Shown piece after piece: positions 25,915 through 36,607 of a stretch of DNA of 64,000 bases. This DNA comes from Flexistipes sinusarabici DSM 4947. GTDB lineage: Bacteria; Chrysiogenota; Deferribacteres; Deferribacterales; Flexistipitaceae. Both the position numbers and the translations under genes were made by a program. Below the pieces are notes generated by a model. It saw nothing but the letters and a program-made list of their open reading frames with translations, made no database searches and was not told where the DNA came from. Every line of letters begins with the position of its first letter. Within the stretch, counting starts at the first letter, position 1. The DNA lies in the NCBI RefSeq assembly GCF_000218625.1, contig NC_015672.1:1773451-1837450 (forward strand), written 5' to 3'.

Positions 25915-27175
25915 TTAGTCCGCACCTCTTAAGTTTTTCATTTACCCTGTTTTTAAAATACTTCCCCCGCTCCTCAAAATTGTGAAAACTGTCGAAACTG
26001 GAGCAGCCGGGAGATAATAAAACTGTATCTCCTGACTTTGCAGATAACAGAGCAATATCAACCGCTTCATCAATGCTGGTACAAACCAGCGTTTCCACAT
26101 CAAAATACCCTTCCAGCTGGCGGTTAAGAGAATCGGCAGCCTCTCCAAACAAAACGAGTTTCTTTACCACTTTGTTAATCGGTTTTGCTGTCTCAGAGTA
26201 GTCGGCATTTTTAATTCGGCCTCCCATAAGAAGAATTACATTTCCGCTAAGCGCATTTAAAGCTGTAATGGTTGATTCAGGATTTGTGCTTTTCGAGTCA
26301 TTTATATACTGTACCCCTTTTGACTCCGCAAATTTTTCACATCTATGTTCCAGGGACTGCAGTGAAGATACAATCGCGGAAACATCCCCTTGTAAACCAT
26401 ATACTTCATCTGCCAGACACATAGCAAAAGCCAGATTAAGCAGATTATGCCAGCCGCTTAGTGGATACGAACGGGTGTCAGCATAAAATCTGCCAAAATC
26501 CAGAATATCATTCTTAATAACGGGAAACTTTTTCATTTCCGGATCTATAAAATTTACACTCTTTGAAATGTTAAAATTCTCAAAAACAGGTGAGTCGAGG
26601 AGATAGGATCTTTTTGCTTTTACAAATTTAAGAGCTGCCAGCTTTGATGCTGCATAATTCTTTATATCCCTGTATCTGTCCAAATGATCGGGTGTAACAT
26701 TGCATATACAAAAAGCATCCATTCTGAAGTTTTTCAGCAGGTCAATCTGGTAGCTGCTGAGTTCCACCACATAAATATCATAATCACCTTCTATAGCAAC
26801 TTTACTGAACGTTCTGCCTATATTACCGCAGTAAACAGCATCAGCACCCATCTGCTGCAAAATCTGCCAGGTAAGATAGGTGATTGTAGACTTACCATTT
26901 GTTCCCGTTACCCCTACTATTTTTGCTTCAGAGGGCAGGTTTTCATATGCAATTTCCACTTCGCTGGTAACTTTATTTGCAGGAATATTAACCTTGTCCG
27001 GGGCAATTCCGGGGCTCACAATTACTTTATCATATTTATCAAAATTACAAGAGGATACAGAAGGATACGATTTAATAGTATCGTCATAAATATCAACTTG
27101 ACTAATATCTCTGCTCTTCAATAATTTTTCAGCGCCACGGCCGCTGACTCCGTAACCCAGTAAAGCGTATTTCAC
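25907..27175 (-). CDS. murD: UDP-N-acetylmuramoyl-L-alanine--D-glutamate ligase
   Basis: 422 aa. Adds D-Glu. The P-loop is GVTGTNGKSTITYL (about residue 95), with NVTPDHLDRY and INDSKSTNPESTI downstream, as in the family. The N-terminal domain begins YALLGYGVSGRGAEKLL. It lies 4 nt after mraY. Confidence 0.97.
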   Translation of the reverse strand: MKYALLGYGVSGRGAEKLLKSRDISQVDIYDDTIKSYPSVSSCNFDKYDKVIVSPGIAPDKVNIPANKVTSEVEIAYENLPSEAKIVGVTGTNGKSTITYLTWQILQQMGADAVYCGNIGRTFSKVAIEGDYDIYVVELSSYQIDLLKNFRMDAFCICNVTPDHLDRYRDIKNYAASKLAALKFVKAKRSYLLDSPVFENFNISKSVNFIDPEMKKFPVIKNDILDFGRFYADTRSYPLSGWHNLLNLAFAMCLADEVYGLQGDVSAIVSSLQSLEHRCEKFAESKGVQYINDSKSTNPESTITALNALSGNVILLMGGRIKNADYSETAKPINKVVKKLVLFGEAADSLNRQLEGYFDVETLVCTSIDEAVDIALLSAKSGDTVLLSPGCSSFDSFHNFEERGKYFKNRVNEKLKRCGLNV

Positions 27176-27179
27176 ATTA

Positions 27180-28265
27180 TCACCTTAATTTAAGTGTACT
27201 TATTGCAATCATCGCCAGCATAAATGCCAAAATCCAGAAACGAACTATTATTTTCGGTTCTTCCCAACCTTTAAGTTCAAAATGATGATGAATGGGCGCC
27301 ATCCGGAAAAGGCGTCTGCCTTTTGTAGCTTTAAAAAAGCCCACCTGCATAATCACCGAAACCGTTTCGATAACAAAAACACCGCCGACAATTGCCAGCA
27401 CAATTTCATGTTTTGTTATCACGGCAACGGTAGCCAAAGCCGAGCCTATCGACAGACTCCCGACATCTCCCATAAAAACCGTCGCCGGAAACGTGTTGTA
27501 CCAAAGGAATCCAAGCCCTGCACCCAGCATCGCTCCGCAGAATACCGCCAGTTCCCCGGAACCTTCAACGTAGATAATCTGAAGATAATCGGCAAATTGA
27601 ACGTGACCGGTAACATATGAAAAGAGAATAAAAGTACCGAAAGCAATTACAGAGGGCATTGTTGCAAGACCGTCAAGTCCGTCTGTCAGATTGACGGCAT
27701 TGGAAGTACCCACAATTACAAAGAGTGCAAATAAAATATAGAAAAAAGACAGGTCGAACACCATATTTTTAAAGAAAGGAAGAGCCAGTTTGGTGGCTGC
27801 ACCGCTTTCATCGACAATGATTATACACACCACCGCAAAAGCAGCAATAACAAGCTGCAGAGAAAATTTAACCATTGGCTTCATCCCTTCAGGATCTTTC
27901 TTGACAGTTTTTATATAATCGTCTGCAAATCCAAGCACTCCTGTGGCAATAAAAACAAAAAGCACTATCCATATGTATAAATTTGTCAAATCTGCCCATA
28001 ACAAAGTGGAAAACAAAGCGGTCAGAATTATCATAATACCGCCCATTGTAGGGGTACCCTCTTTTTCTTTATGCCGTGCGGGCTCATATCCTTTTGCCTT
28101 CTGGGAAAGCTGCATCTCTTTTAAAGTATTTATCAGATATCCGCCGACGAAAAGACTTATAAGGAGCGACGTAATGATTGCATAAGCAGTACGGAAAGTT
28201 ATGTACTTGAAAACATTAAACAGTATAAAATGTTCGCTTAGCGGATAAAGCAGATTATACAGCAC
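27180..28265 (-). CDS. mraY: Phospho-N-acetylmuramoyl-pentapeptide transferase MraY
   Basis: 361-aa, ten-TM enzyme that makes lipid I from undecaprenyl phosphate. Signatures: GTPTMGGIMIILTALFSTLL, GFADDYIKTVKKD, NAVNLTDGLDGLA with the catalytic aspartates, and the RMAPIHHHFELKGW loop. The start is GTG overlapping the end of murF by 11 nt. Confidence 0.98.
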   Translation of the reverse strand: MLYNLLYPLSEHFILFNVFKYITFRTAYAIITSLLISLFVGGYLINTLKEMQLSQKAKGYEPARHKEKEGTPTMGGIMIILTALFSTLLWADLTNLYIWIVLFVFIATGVLGFADDYIKTVKKDPEGMKPMVKFSLQLVIAAFAVVCIIIVDESGAATKLALPFFKNMVFDLSFFYILFALFVIVGTSNAVNLTDGLDGLATMPSVIAFGTFILFSYVTGHVQFADYLQIIYVEGSGELAVFCGAMLGAGLGFLWYNTFPATVFMGDVGSLSIGSALATVAVITKHEIVLAIVGGVFVIETVSVIMQVGFFKATKGRRLFRMAPIHHHFELKGWEEPKIIVRFWILAFMLAMIAISTLKLR

Positions 28266-29649
28266 TTTTATTTTTCTCCTTTAAAAATTCAACAATGTCT
28301 TCGAATTTTTGCGATCTGCTTGCTTTGACAAGAAAAATCCCCTCATCCTGCTTTGACAGATAGTTTTTCAGCTCGTTTTTATTTTTAAAAATGTGCACAT
28401 TCACACTCTCATTAAAAGCAGTATAGCTTTCACCAGTAAAAAGAAATATGATATCTCTTTGTGAGCGTGCCACAGAGAAAAGCTCATTACAAAAATGATT
28501 GGCGAATTTACCTATTTCAGCCATTTCACCAATTACCGCATATTTTTTATCTCTTTGTATCTTATGGATATCTTCTATTGCAGCCAGTATTGAATCAAAA
28601 CTCGCATTATACGAATCATCAATGACAGAAATCCTTCCATCTTTGTTAATAAATGTTCCTCGGCCTTCCAACGGTCTAAAACCTGCTATGGCATCAAAAA
28701 TATCATTATAAGGTATATCCAGTTTGGTGCCAACAGCTACAGGAATAAGAGAGTTCATTGCAAAATGCTCGTATACATGGTTGATTCTGAATTCATATTT
28801 TTTATCTCCAAGTCCCACAACATAGTCAATATGGTTGTTACGCCTGATTTCCTCCATCCTTATTTCACTGTCACCATCATCTCCGAAATAATGTATATTA
28901 AGCTTTGCTGTTGAATTGCCATCCACCTCAAAATCATTCATATATTTTTTACAGCTTTTATGAAGCCAAACCTCTCCATTTAACCCGCCTTCTTTGTCTG
29001 ACGGTGGAAGGGAATTAAGAATACTGAGTTTTTCACGGGCAAGAGCGTTTATATCCTTAAACATCCCTATATGAGACATTCCGATATTAGTCACTACAGC
29101 AGCATGGGGTTTTATATACTCACTCAAAAGTTTCAGTTCACCGTAACTGTTAGTTCCCAGCTCAAATATTGCGTACTCCGAATCCAAATCGATATTGGAC
29201 GCAGAATACGCAACACCGAGTTTATTGTTAAAATTTTTAAAAGATTCATAAACCGGATATTTCTTCCCTATAACGGAAGCCAGCATAGATTTGGTGCTGG
29301 TTTTGCCTGCACTGCCCGTAACCACAATTTTTACCCCTTCATAATTTGCAATCATATATTTTCCGAAATTCTCCAGAGCTTTTTGAGAATCCTTCACAAG
29401 AATCTTGTTGGGATAATTAAGTTCATAGAAGGCTTCCTTATTATCCATAACCACAAAAATCGCACCTTTTTCAATGGCCTCTTTTGCAAAATCATTGCCG
29501 TCAACATGCTCACCCTCAAGGGCAAAAAATATGTCCGAATACTCCACTCGTCTGCTGTCAATTTCCACTCTTCTGAAAAACACTTTTACTGTGGAAAGGT
29601 GGCAGTCAATAATATCAACAAAGATATCCAAAGGCTCACAAACCGGCAC
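28255..29649 (-). CDS. murF: UDP-MurNAc-tripeptide--D-Ala-D-Ala ligase
   Basis: 464 aa. Adds D-Ala-D-Ala made by Ddl. The P-loop is VTGSAGKTSTKSMLA (about residue 110), with TNIGMSHIGMFKD and DDSYNASFDSI. The GTG start at 29649 overlaps the murE end by 14 nt. The first about 25 residues are not typical and a later start is possible. Confidence 0.95.
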   Translation of the reverse strand: MPVCEPLDIFVDIIDCHLSTVKVFFRRVEIDSRRVEYSDIFFALEGEHVDGNDFAKEAIEKGAIFVVMDNKEAFYELNYPNKILVKDSQKALENFGKYMIANYEGVKIVVTGSAGKTSTKSMLASVIGKKYPVYESFKNFNNKLGVAYSASNIDLDSEYAIFELGTNSYGELKLLSEYIKPHAAVVTNIGMSHIGMFKDINALAREKLSILNSLPPSDKEGGLNGEVWLHKSCKKYMNDFEVDGNSTAKLNIHYFGDDGDSEIRMEEIRRNNHIDYVVGLGDKKYEFRINHVYEHFAMNSLIPVAVGTKLDIPYNDIFDAIAGFRPLEGRGTFINKDGRISVIDDSYNASFDSILAAIEDIHKIQRDKKYAVIGEMAEIGKFANHFCNELFSVARSQRDIIFLFTGESYTAFNESVNVHIFKNKNELKNYLSKQDEGIFLVKASRSQKFEDIVEFLKEKNKSAV

Positions 29650-31087
29650 TTTCTTCCTCCAGAAGTTTCTTTATCTCTTGCCTGTCATCAAAGTGAATCG
29701 TTTTATCTTTTAATATCTGATAATCCTCGTGCCCCTTACCGGCCACAAGAATGATATCTTCTTCTTCAGAAATTTCATAAGCATGTATGATGGCCTCCCT
29801 TCTGTCAGGGATAACATCATAAGATGTGTTCCCGGCAAAACCGGTCTCAATGTTCCTGATAATAGACGCAGGATCCTCCGTTCTCGGATTATCATTTGTA
29901 ACGACAATTTTATCCGAGTACGCCTCGGCTGCTTTTGCCATTCGGGGTCTTTTGGTTTTGTCCCTGTCTCCGCCGCAGCCAAAAACTGTAATGAGTCGTT
30001 TTTTCTTTAACCCGGAAAGGGATTGCAGCACATTTTTCAATGCATCATCCGTATGAGCATAATCCACAAAAAAATATCTGTTGTTTACCACGATCTTTTC
30101 CAGTCTGCCGGGTATATTTTTAAGATTCTTTATCCCTTCATAAATGACTGTCTCCGGAACACCAAGGATGTTTGAAGCTGCTGCTGCTGCCAAAATATTA
30201 TATATATTATGTCTGCCCACCATATTGGACTGAAGCTTCAATTCTTTGCCGCATGCAGCCGCGAATGATACACCGTCCAGGCTGTTTTGAATGTTAAACG
30301 CCTTAAAGTCAGCACTGTTTTCAACAGCATATAAATAAGAAGGAATTACGGACATTCCGAGAAGCTTCTCACCGTAAAAATCATCCGCGTTTATCAAAGC
30401 TTTATAAGAATAATCAGAGTCAAACAGCTTCTGTTTGGCTTTAAAGTATTTTTCCATATTCTCATGGTAATCCAAATGATCACCCGTCAGATTTGTAAAT
30501 ATCGAGAGATCAAAGCAGGTACCGTACAGCCTCTCCTGCTCAAGTGCATGGGAAGAAGCCTCAATACATACTATTTCTGCTCCCTGTTCGATTCCTTCAC
30601 TCATCATTCTGTAATATTCATAAGAAGAAGGGGTTGTTGTTTTTGCCTGATAAACCCTGTCGACAACTTTATATTCTGTCGTCCCTATTCTGACTACCTT
30701 CATTCCGTTTATTGAAAAGATACTGTCCAGCAAATAATTTATTGTGGTTTTACCGTTAGTGCCGGTTACCGCAATCTTCAGGATGCTGTCATCCCTTATC
30801 CCAAAAAAATTTTTAGACATCATTGCCAATGCTTTTCTTCCTGAATCAACAACAATGTGGGGCACACCATCAACAGGTTTTTCGGTAACAAAAGCCGCAA
30901 TTTTACCGGTCTCAGCAATATCGTCAATATACTCATGACTGTCAGTACCCGCACCTTTGTAGGCAACAAAAACAGAGTTCTTTTTCAGAAAACGACTGTC
31001 AAAAGATATATCCCCCACTTCTGTATTGAAGAGATCGGTTTCTCCTGACAAAACATTAACTCCCTTAAGAAGATTTTTTAGTTTCAC
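29636..31087 (-). CDS. murE: UDP-MurNAc-L-Ala-D-Glu--meso-diaminopimelate ligase
   Basis: 483 aa. P-loop VTGTNGKTTINYLLD, substrate region TTPSSYEYYRMMSEG, and the residue-3 selectivity motif DNPRTEDP. The DNPR box indicates meso-DAP and not lysine, consistent with a Gram-negative wall. The start is GTG at 31087, overlapping ftsI by 23 nt. Confidence 0.97.
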   Translation of the reverse strand: MKLKNLLKGVNVLSGETDLFNTEVGDISFDSRFLKKNSVFVAYKGAGTDSHEYIDDIAETGKIAAFVTEKPVDGVPHIVVDSGRKALAMMSKNFFGIRDDSILKIAVTGTNGKTTINYLLDSIFSINGMKVVRIGTTEYKVVDRVYQAKTTTPSSYEYYRMMSEGIEQGAEIVCIEASSHALEQERLYGTCFDLSIFTNLTGDHLDYHENMEKYFKAKQKLFDSDYSYKALINADDFYGEKLLGMSVIPSYLYAVENSADFKAFNIQNSLDGVSFAAACGKELKLQSNMVGRHNIYNILAAAAASNILGVPETVIYEGIKNLKNIPGRLEKIVVNNRYFFVDYAHTDDALKNVLQSLSGLKKKRLITVFGCGGDRDKTKRPRMAKAAEAYSDKIVVTNDNPRTEDPASIIRNIETGFAGNTSYDVIPDRREAIIHAYEISEEEDIILVAGKGHEDYQILKDKTIHFDDRQEIKKLLEEESAGL

Positions 31088-32762
31088 TGTCTACCCTTAA
31101 TCGTTGTATTTTGTAACCTTTCTGCAACATTATCTGCTCAGCAATTGACTCAAATGTATAAGCTGCGGTAGAGCCCCCGTAAATAGAAACACTCGGGGAA
31201 TCATAAATCACAATCATTGCAATTTCAGGAGATGAAACGGGAAAAAACCCGACAAAACTTGCCACGTAATTTTTATATGAATATCTGCCTTGATCAATCA
31301 GAAATTTCTGCGCAGTACCCGTTTTGCCTCCGATATCAATATATTCACTTGATGCATTCACGCCTGTTCCATTGTCCACAACCCTTTTAAGAAGCATTTG
31401 CAAAGTTTTGGCAGTATTTTCACTAAGCAGCCTTTTGGAGCTAACATCAGGTTTGAATATTTCCTCTTCATTTACAGCCTTTTTTATGAGGTGCGGAGAA
31501 ACCAGAACTCCGTCATTGGCTACAGCTGCATAATACTGAAGAATCTGCAAAGGTGTGACATAAATCTCCTGACCTATAGAAATTGAGGGCTTTGACAATC
31601 CTGACCATTCATCATAGTTCCTTAACAGCCCTTTTTCTTCGGAAATCCCCAAAACGCCGGAGCTTTGTCCAAAACCCATCTTTACCAGAAAGTCATGGAA
31701 TTTCTTCCCGTTTGCTTCACTTGTTAGCTTAACTGTGCCGATATTATTGGAATTTACAATTACCTCCGAAGCTTTCAGTTTGTCATAAGCGTGCACATCG
31801 TTGTATGTATGTCCATAAACTGTGTATCTGCCGTTTTCACAGTCCACCTGTTTGTTAAGATTTAAGTTTTCATGCTCAAGAAGAAAGCCGAACGTTATAG
31901 CTTTAAAAATCGATCCCGGCTCAAAAAGATAATTTGTGAGCATACTTTTCCAGGTTGATTTGGAATATTCTTCGAAATTATCCGGATTATAAGATGGATA
32001 GGAAACACTGAAAATTATTTCTCCTGTATTCACATTAATACCGGCTGCCATCCCTTTCTCGGCACCAAAGCGGTTCATATCTTTTTTAAGAATAATGCCC
32101 GCTGTCTCCTGAATTTCTGAATTTATAGTAAGATAGACCCCCTTTGAACTTTCTGAAATATATTCTTTATCTTTCAGAAGTATAGGTCTGTTACGGCTGT
32201 CCCTTAGATATATCACATTTCTTTTTTCTCCTTTCAACCTACCATCCAGAGCGTATTCAACACCCTGAAGCCCCTGATTATCCACCCCTGTAAACCCTAC
32301 GATTTTTGCCACATCTTCACCTTTGGGATAATATCTGTTTTCCTGCAGGATATAGTGTATATAGGGATACCTTTCTGATATTTTTCTTGCTTTAACCACC
32401 TCAACATTTCTGGTAAGCCAGATAAAACCCTCTCTTTTTCTCAAATAATTGTAATTTCTGCTGTTAATAGCCAGATTATAATCTCTTAAAATAAGCTTTA
32501 TTCTGTAGGGGTCTTGAATATCCCTTCCATAAACATAAAGGGATGCACTTTTTTTATTTTCTGCCAGAACAACCCCTTTCCTGTCATAAATCACCCCTCT
32601 GTTTTTATGAAGCTGCACCTTTCTTAAAGACTGATTTTTCGCATATTCCAAGTAATCATCATGCTTATAAATCTGCAAATATGCCAACCGGACAAAAATC
32701 GACAGAATTACTATACTTAACAAGATTAAAACAAAGGAAAGCTTGAACCTTTCATTCCACAT
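31065..32762 (-). CDS. ftsI: Septal peptidoglycan transpeptidase FtsI (class B PBP)
   Basis: 565 aa. An N-terminal TM anchor (FVLILLSIVILSIFVRLAYL) precedes the PBP dimerisation domain and the transpeptidase domain. Active-site motifs: S-x2-K in EPGSIFKAITF, S-x-N in VNSNNIGTVKL, K-T-G in GGKTGTAQKF. No PASTA domains are present. It works with FtsW. It overlaps ftsL by 11 nt. Confidence 0.96.
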   Translation of the reverse strand: MWNERFKLSFVLILLSIVILSIFVRLAYLQIYKHDDYLEYAKNQSLRKVQLHKNRGVIYDRKGVVLAENKKSASLYVYGRDIQDPYRIKLILRDYNLAINSRNYNYLRKREGFIWLTRNVEVVKARKISERYPYIHYILQENRYYPKGEDVAKIVGFTGVDNQGLQGVEYALDGRLKGEKRNVIYLRDSRNRPILLKDKEYISESSKGVYLTINSEIQETAGIILKKDMNRFGAEKGMAAGINVNTGEIIFSVSYPSYNPDNFEEYSKSTWKSMLTNYLFEPGSIFKAITFGFLLEHENLNLNKQVDCENGRYTVYGHTYNDVHAYDKLKASEVIVNSNNIGTVKLTSEANGKKFHDFLVKMGFGQSSGVLGISEEKGLLRNYDEWSGLSKPSISIGQEIYVTPLQILQYYAAVANDGVLVSPHLIKKAVNEEEIFKPDVSSKRLLSENTAKTLQMLLKRVVDNGTGVNASSEYIDIGGKTGTAQKFLIDQGRYSYKNYVASFVGFFPVSSPEIAMIVIYDSPSVSIYGGSTAAYTFESIAEQIMLQKGYKIQRLRVDSETKKSS

Positions 32763-33048
32763 AATATACCTTCGTGTTTTCCGGGAATTTCATTCCCATA
32801 GCTTTTCCCTTTTGGTACAACCTATCTTTGTCGGCCAAAGCATTATAAGTTTCCTGCAGTGACTGCAAATTTATCTCTTTACTTTCTATTTTTGCAGACA
32901 AGCGGGAAATATCGTATCCGACATTAATATACTTTTGCTTAATGACAATTATAGTAAAAACAATAACCACTATTACAAGAATTTTGAGCATCAAGCTGAG
33001 TACAATATTTGTTGAGCCGGCTTTAATAGCTGCTTCGTTGTGCTTCAT
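32752..33048 (-). CDS. ftsL: FtsL-like divisome protein
   Basis: 98 aa. One TM helix (about 15-38, IVLSLMLKILVIVVIVFTIIV) is followed by a periplasmic coiled coil (RLSAKIESKEINLQSLQETY). Sequence is poorly conserved in this family; the call rests on this topology and the rsmH-ftsL-ftsI position. It overlaps rsmH by 4 nt. Confidence 0.8.
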   Translation of the reverse strand: MKHNEAAIKAGSTNIVLSLMLKILVIVVIVFTIIVIKQKYINVGYDISRLSAKIESKEINLQSLQETYNALADKDRLYQKGKAMGMKFPENTKVYYVE

Positions 33049-33971
33049 ATCACTTTCTCCGCAACTCTCATTTTTGCACTCCTGCTGAGGGGATTTCGTT
33101 TGATTTCACTTTCCTTTGGTGTGATCGGCTTTTTGGTGATAAGCCTAAACGTCTTTTTCTTATCACATCTGCATTCAGGAAATTCCGGAGGACAAATACA
33201 GTCTTTTGCATAAAAATTAAGCATATCCTTAACAAGCCTGTCTTCCAATGAATGAAACGATATGAAAACAACACGACCGCCCTTTTCCACAATTTTCTCA
33301 ATTTTATTAAGCAGTGATTCTATCGCCTCCAGCTCCTTATTGATAAATATCCTTATCGCCTGAAAACTTTTTGTGGCTGGATTTTGTCCATGTTTATGAA
33401 ACTTTTTCGGAATCGCTTCTGAGATTACCGAGGCCAGTTCCGATGTTGACTCTATCTTTTTCAATACTCTCTTTTTTACTATTGAATCGGCAATCCTTCC
33501 GGCAAAAGGTTCTTCACCATATTTCTTCAAGATATTAATAAGTGTTTCTTTAGGATAATTATTAACAACTTCATAAGCTGTAATTTCATCACTGCTGTCC
33601 ATGCGCATATCAAGAAACCCGCTTTTTCTGAATGAAAATCCTCGTTTTTCATCCATTAACTGATAATTTGACAGACCAAAATCTGCATAAAGACCTGTTA
33701 TTCTGGCAATTTTAAGTTCTTTTAACACAGAATCCACATCGGCGAAATTAGACTGGACAACATTAACATTATTATAACCATCAAAAATTTCTTTAAGCCT
33801 TTTTACTGCATCTTCGTCTCTGTCCAGAATAATCAGCCTCCCATCGGAAGACAGTTTTTTATAAACTCTCAGGGCATGACCGCCGCCGCCGCCGGTACAA
33901 TCCACATATATTCCATGAGGATTTATTGCCAGATTTTCAATTAGCTCCTCTGTCAAAACAGGTTTGTGCAT
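33045..33971 (-). CDS. rsmH: 16S rRNA (cytosine1402-N4)-methyltransferase
   Basis: 308 aa. SAM-dependent methyltransferase: HKPVLTEELIENL at the start, SAM loop YVDCTGGGGGHALRVY, LYADFGLSNYQLMDEKRGFSF and FISFHSLEDRLVK. It modifies the ribosomal P-site region. Starts 11 nt after mraZ. Confidence 0.97.
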   Translation of the reverse strand: MHKPVLTEELIENLAINPHGIYVDCTGGGGGHALRVYKKLSSDGRLIILDRDEDAVKRLKEIFDGYNNVNVVQSNFADVDSVLKELKIARITGLYADFGLSNYQLMDEKRGFSFRKSGFLDMRMDSSDEITAYEVVNNYPKETLINILKKYGEEPFAGRIADSIVKKRVLKKIESTSELASVISEAIPKKFHKHGQNPATKSFQAIRIFINKELEAIESLLNKIEKIVEKGGRVVFISFHSLEDRLVKDMLNFYAKDCICPPEFPECRCDKKKTFRLITKKPITPKESEIKRNPLSRSAKMRVAEKVI

Positions 33972-33982
33972 AGTTCACCGGC

Positions 33983-34462
33983 CTATAGATTTAGTTCCGG
34001 AAATTCTTCACTTATCGAATCAAAAAGATTTTCTACATCAATATCCTCAAATTCAAGCTCCCATTTAGACTTAGGCCAGATTTCGATTTTATTCATATGA
34101 CCGACAATGACACATTCTGAATTCAAACCTGTTTTCTCCCTAAGCATATTAGGGATCAACACTCTCCCCTGTCTGTCAATGGAGCAGTCTTCCGCAGTTG
34201 AATACAGGTACCTGAGAAATTTTTTTCCCTGAGTATCTCTGGGTGGATTTTCTTCCCACATCTTTTCCAATTTTTGCCATTCATATATGGGAAATGCAGC
34301 TATATGACTGCCAAGTGTTATAAGTATTAATGATTCATCTCCGTATTTAGTCTTAAGGACATCCCTGAATTTCGATGGGATACTTACACGACCGGCGTCA
34401 TTAATTGTGTGGAAGCTTTTACCCTTAAAACTAGTTGGAGTTTTCATAACATTATATACCAT
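33983..34462 (-). CDS. mraZ: Transcriptional regulator MraZ
   Basis: 159 aa with two SpoVT/AbrB-like swapped-hairpin domains: NDAGRVSIPSKFRDVL (about 25-40) and IDRQGRVLIPNMLREKTGL (about 100-120). MraZ represses the dcw cluster from its own promoter in E. coli. The start is ATG at 34462 or 34447; neither has an SD. The promoter predicts a start site near 34476, so the leader would be very short. TGGTATAAAATG-like repeats overlap this start region and are possible binding sites. Confidence 0.93.
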   Translation of the reverse strand: MVYNVMKTPTSFKGKSFHTINDAGRVSIPSKFRDVLKTKYGDESLILITLGSHIAAFPIYEWQKLEKMWEENPPRDTQGKKFLRYLYSTAEDCSIDRQGRVLIPNMLREKTGLNSECVIVGHMNKIEIWPKSKWELEFEDIDVENLFDSISEEFPELNL

Positions 34463-34482
34463 TTTATGACATTTTATACCAA

Positions 34483-34512
34483 ATAATACATGATTATTCC
34501 AAACGGTGTCAA
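34483..34512 (-). promoter_or_regulatory. Promoter of the dcw cluster
   Basis: Minus strand TTGACA (34512-34507), 18-nt spacer, TATTAT (34488-34483). It is the only good promoter seen ahead of the 16-gene run down to 17398. The repeats TTGGTATAAAATG and ATGGTATATAATG lie just downstream, 20 bp apart, and may be MraZ sites. Confidence 0.65.
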
Positions 34513-34724
34513 GTTTTATTGAGCAAATAATTTGCAGACATTATTTGATAGCTGATAATTAACTTTATTATCAGCATATTAACTCTTCAGAAGTCTTCTT
34601 TAAAAAAATAAAATATGAACAAAAAAATTAAGATTAGAGATTTAACCAGTATTTCTGTGTTTATTAAGGCTGGATAGATGGCGTGATTGAAATGTCAAAT
34701 AAAATACTTAGAAGAATTTATGCA

Positions 34725-34756
34725 AACCGAGCACATAAAAATTTATGTGCTCGGTT
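34725..34756 (-). terminator. Perfect 15-bp hairpin after atpC
   Basis: AACCGAGCACATAAA and TTTATGTGCTCGGTT pair perfectly around AA, 4 nt after the atpC stop. The T-run is poor on the minus strand, so it may be a Rho-independent terminator of moderate strength or a 3'-end stabiliser. Confidence 0.6.
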
Positions 34757-34760
34757 ACTT

Positions 34761-35174
34761 TTATTTATATCTTTCAGCAACACTGACTCTGTTGAGCTCT
34801 CTCCTGAGTTCAATTTCCGCTTTAGTGAATTTATGTGATTCTTCCTGTCTTGCTGTTTCCAGTTCTTTCTCTTTTTCAACTTTCCTTCTGATCGCTTCTT
34901 CCAGGTCGATTTCTCTTCCAAGCTCCGCACCTTCGGCAAGAATGATCACTCTGTTATTATTAACTTCAAGAAAACCTCTGTCAATAGCAGCATACTCAGT
35001 AGTTTTGTCATGTTTATAAATCAGCTCGCCTATATTAAGAGCTGTTAAAAATGGGGTGTGATCTGGCAGTACGCCGAAATCACCTTCCACTCCTGGAGCC
35101 ACCACTTCGTCCACTTCAATGTCCAAAAGTTTTCTTTCAGGTGATACGAGTTCTAATTTAAGCTTTTCAGCCAT
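34761..35174 (-). CDS. atpC: ATP synthase F1 epsilon subunit
   Basis: 137 aa. N-terminal beta-sandwich (KLELVSPERKLLDIEVDEVVAPGVEGDFGVLPDHTPFL) split by the conserved PG-x-GDFGVLP turn, then a C-terminal two-helix domain that can inhibit ATP hydrolysis. It is the last gene of the operon, 2 nt after atpD, followed by a hairpin. Confidence 0.96.
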   Translation of the reverse strand: MAEKLKLELVSPERKLLDIEVDEVVAPGVEGDFGVLPDHTPFLTALNIGELIYKHDKTTEYAAIDRGFLEVNNNRVIILAEGAELGREIDLEEAIRRKVEKEKELETARQEESHKFTKAEIELRRELNRVSVAERYK

Positions 35175-35176
35175 GA

Positions 35177-36586
<1,410 letters not shown>

Positions 36587-36607
36587 TTACACTCCATTAT
36601 CATAGTA

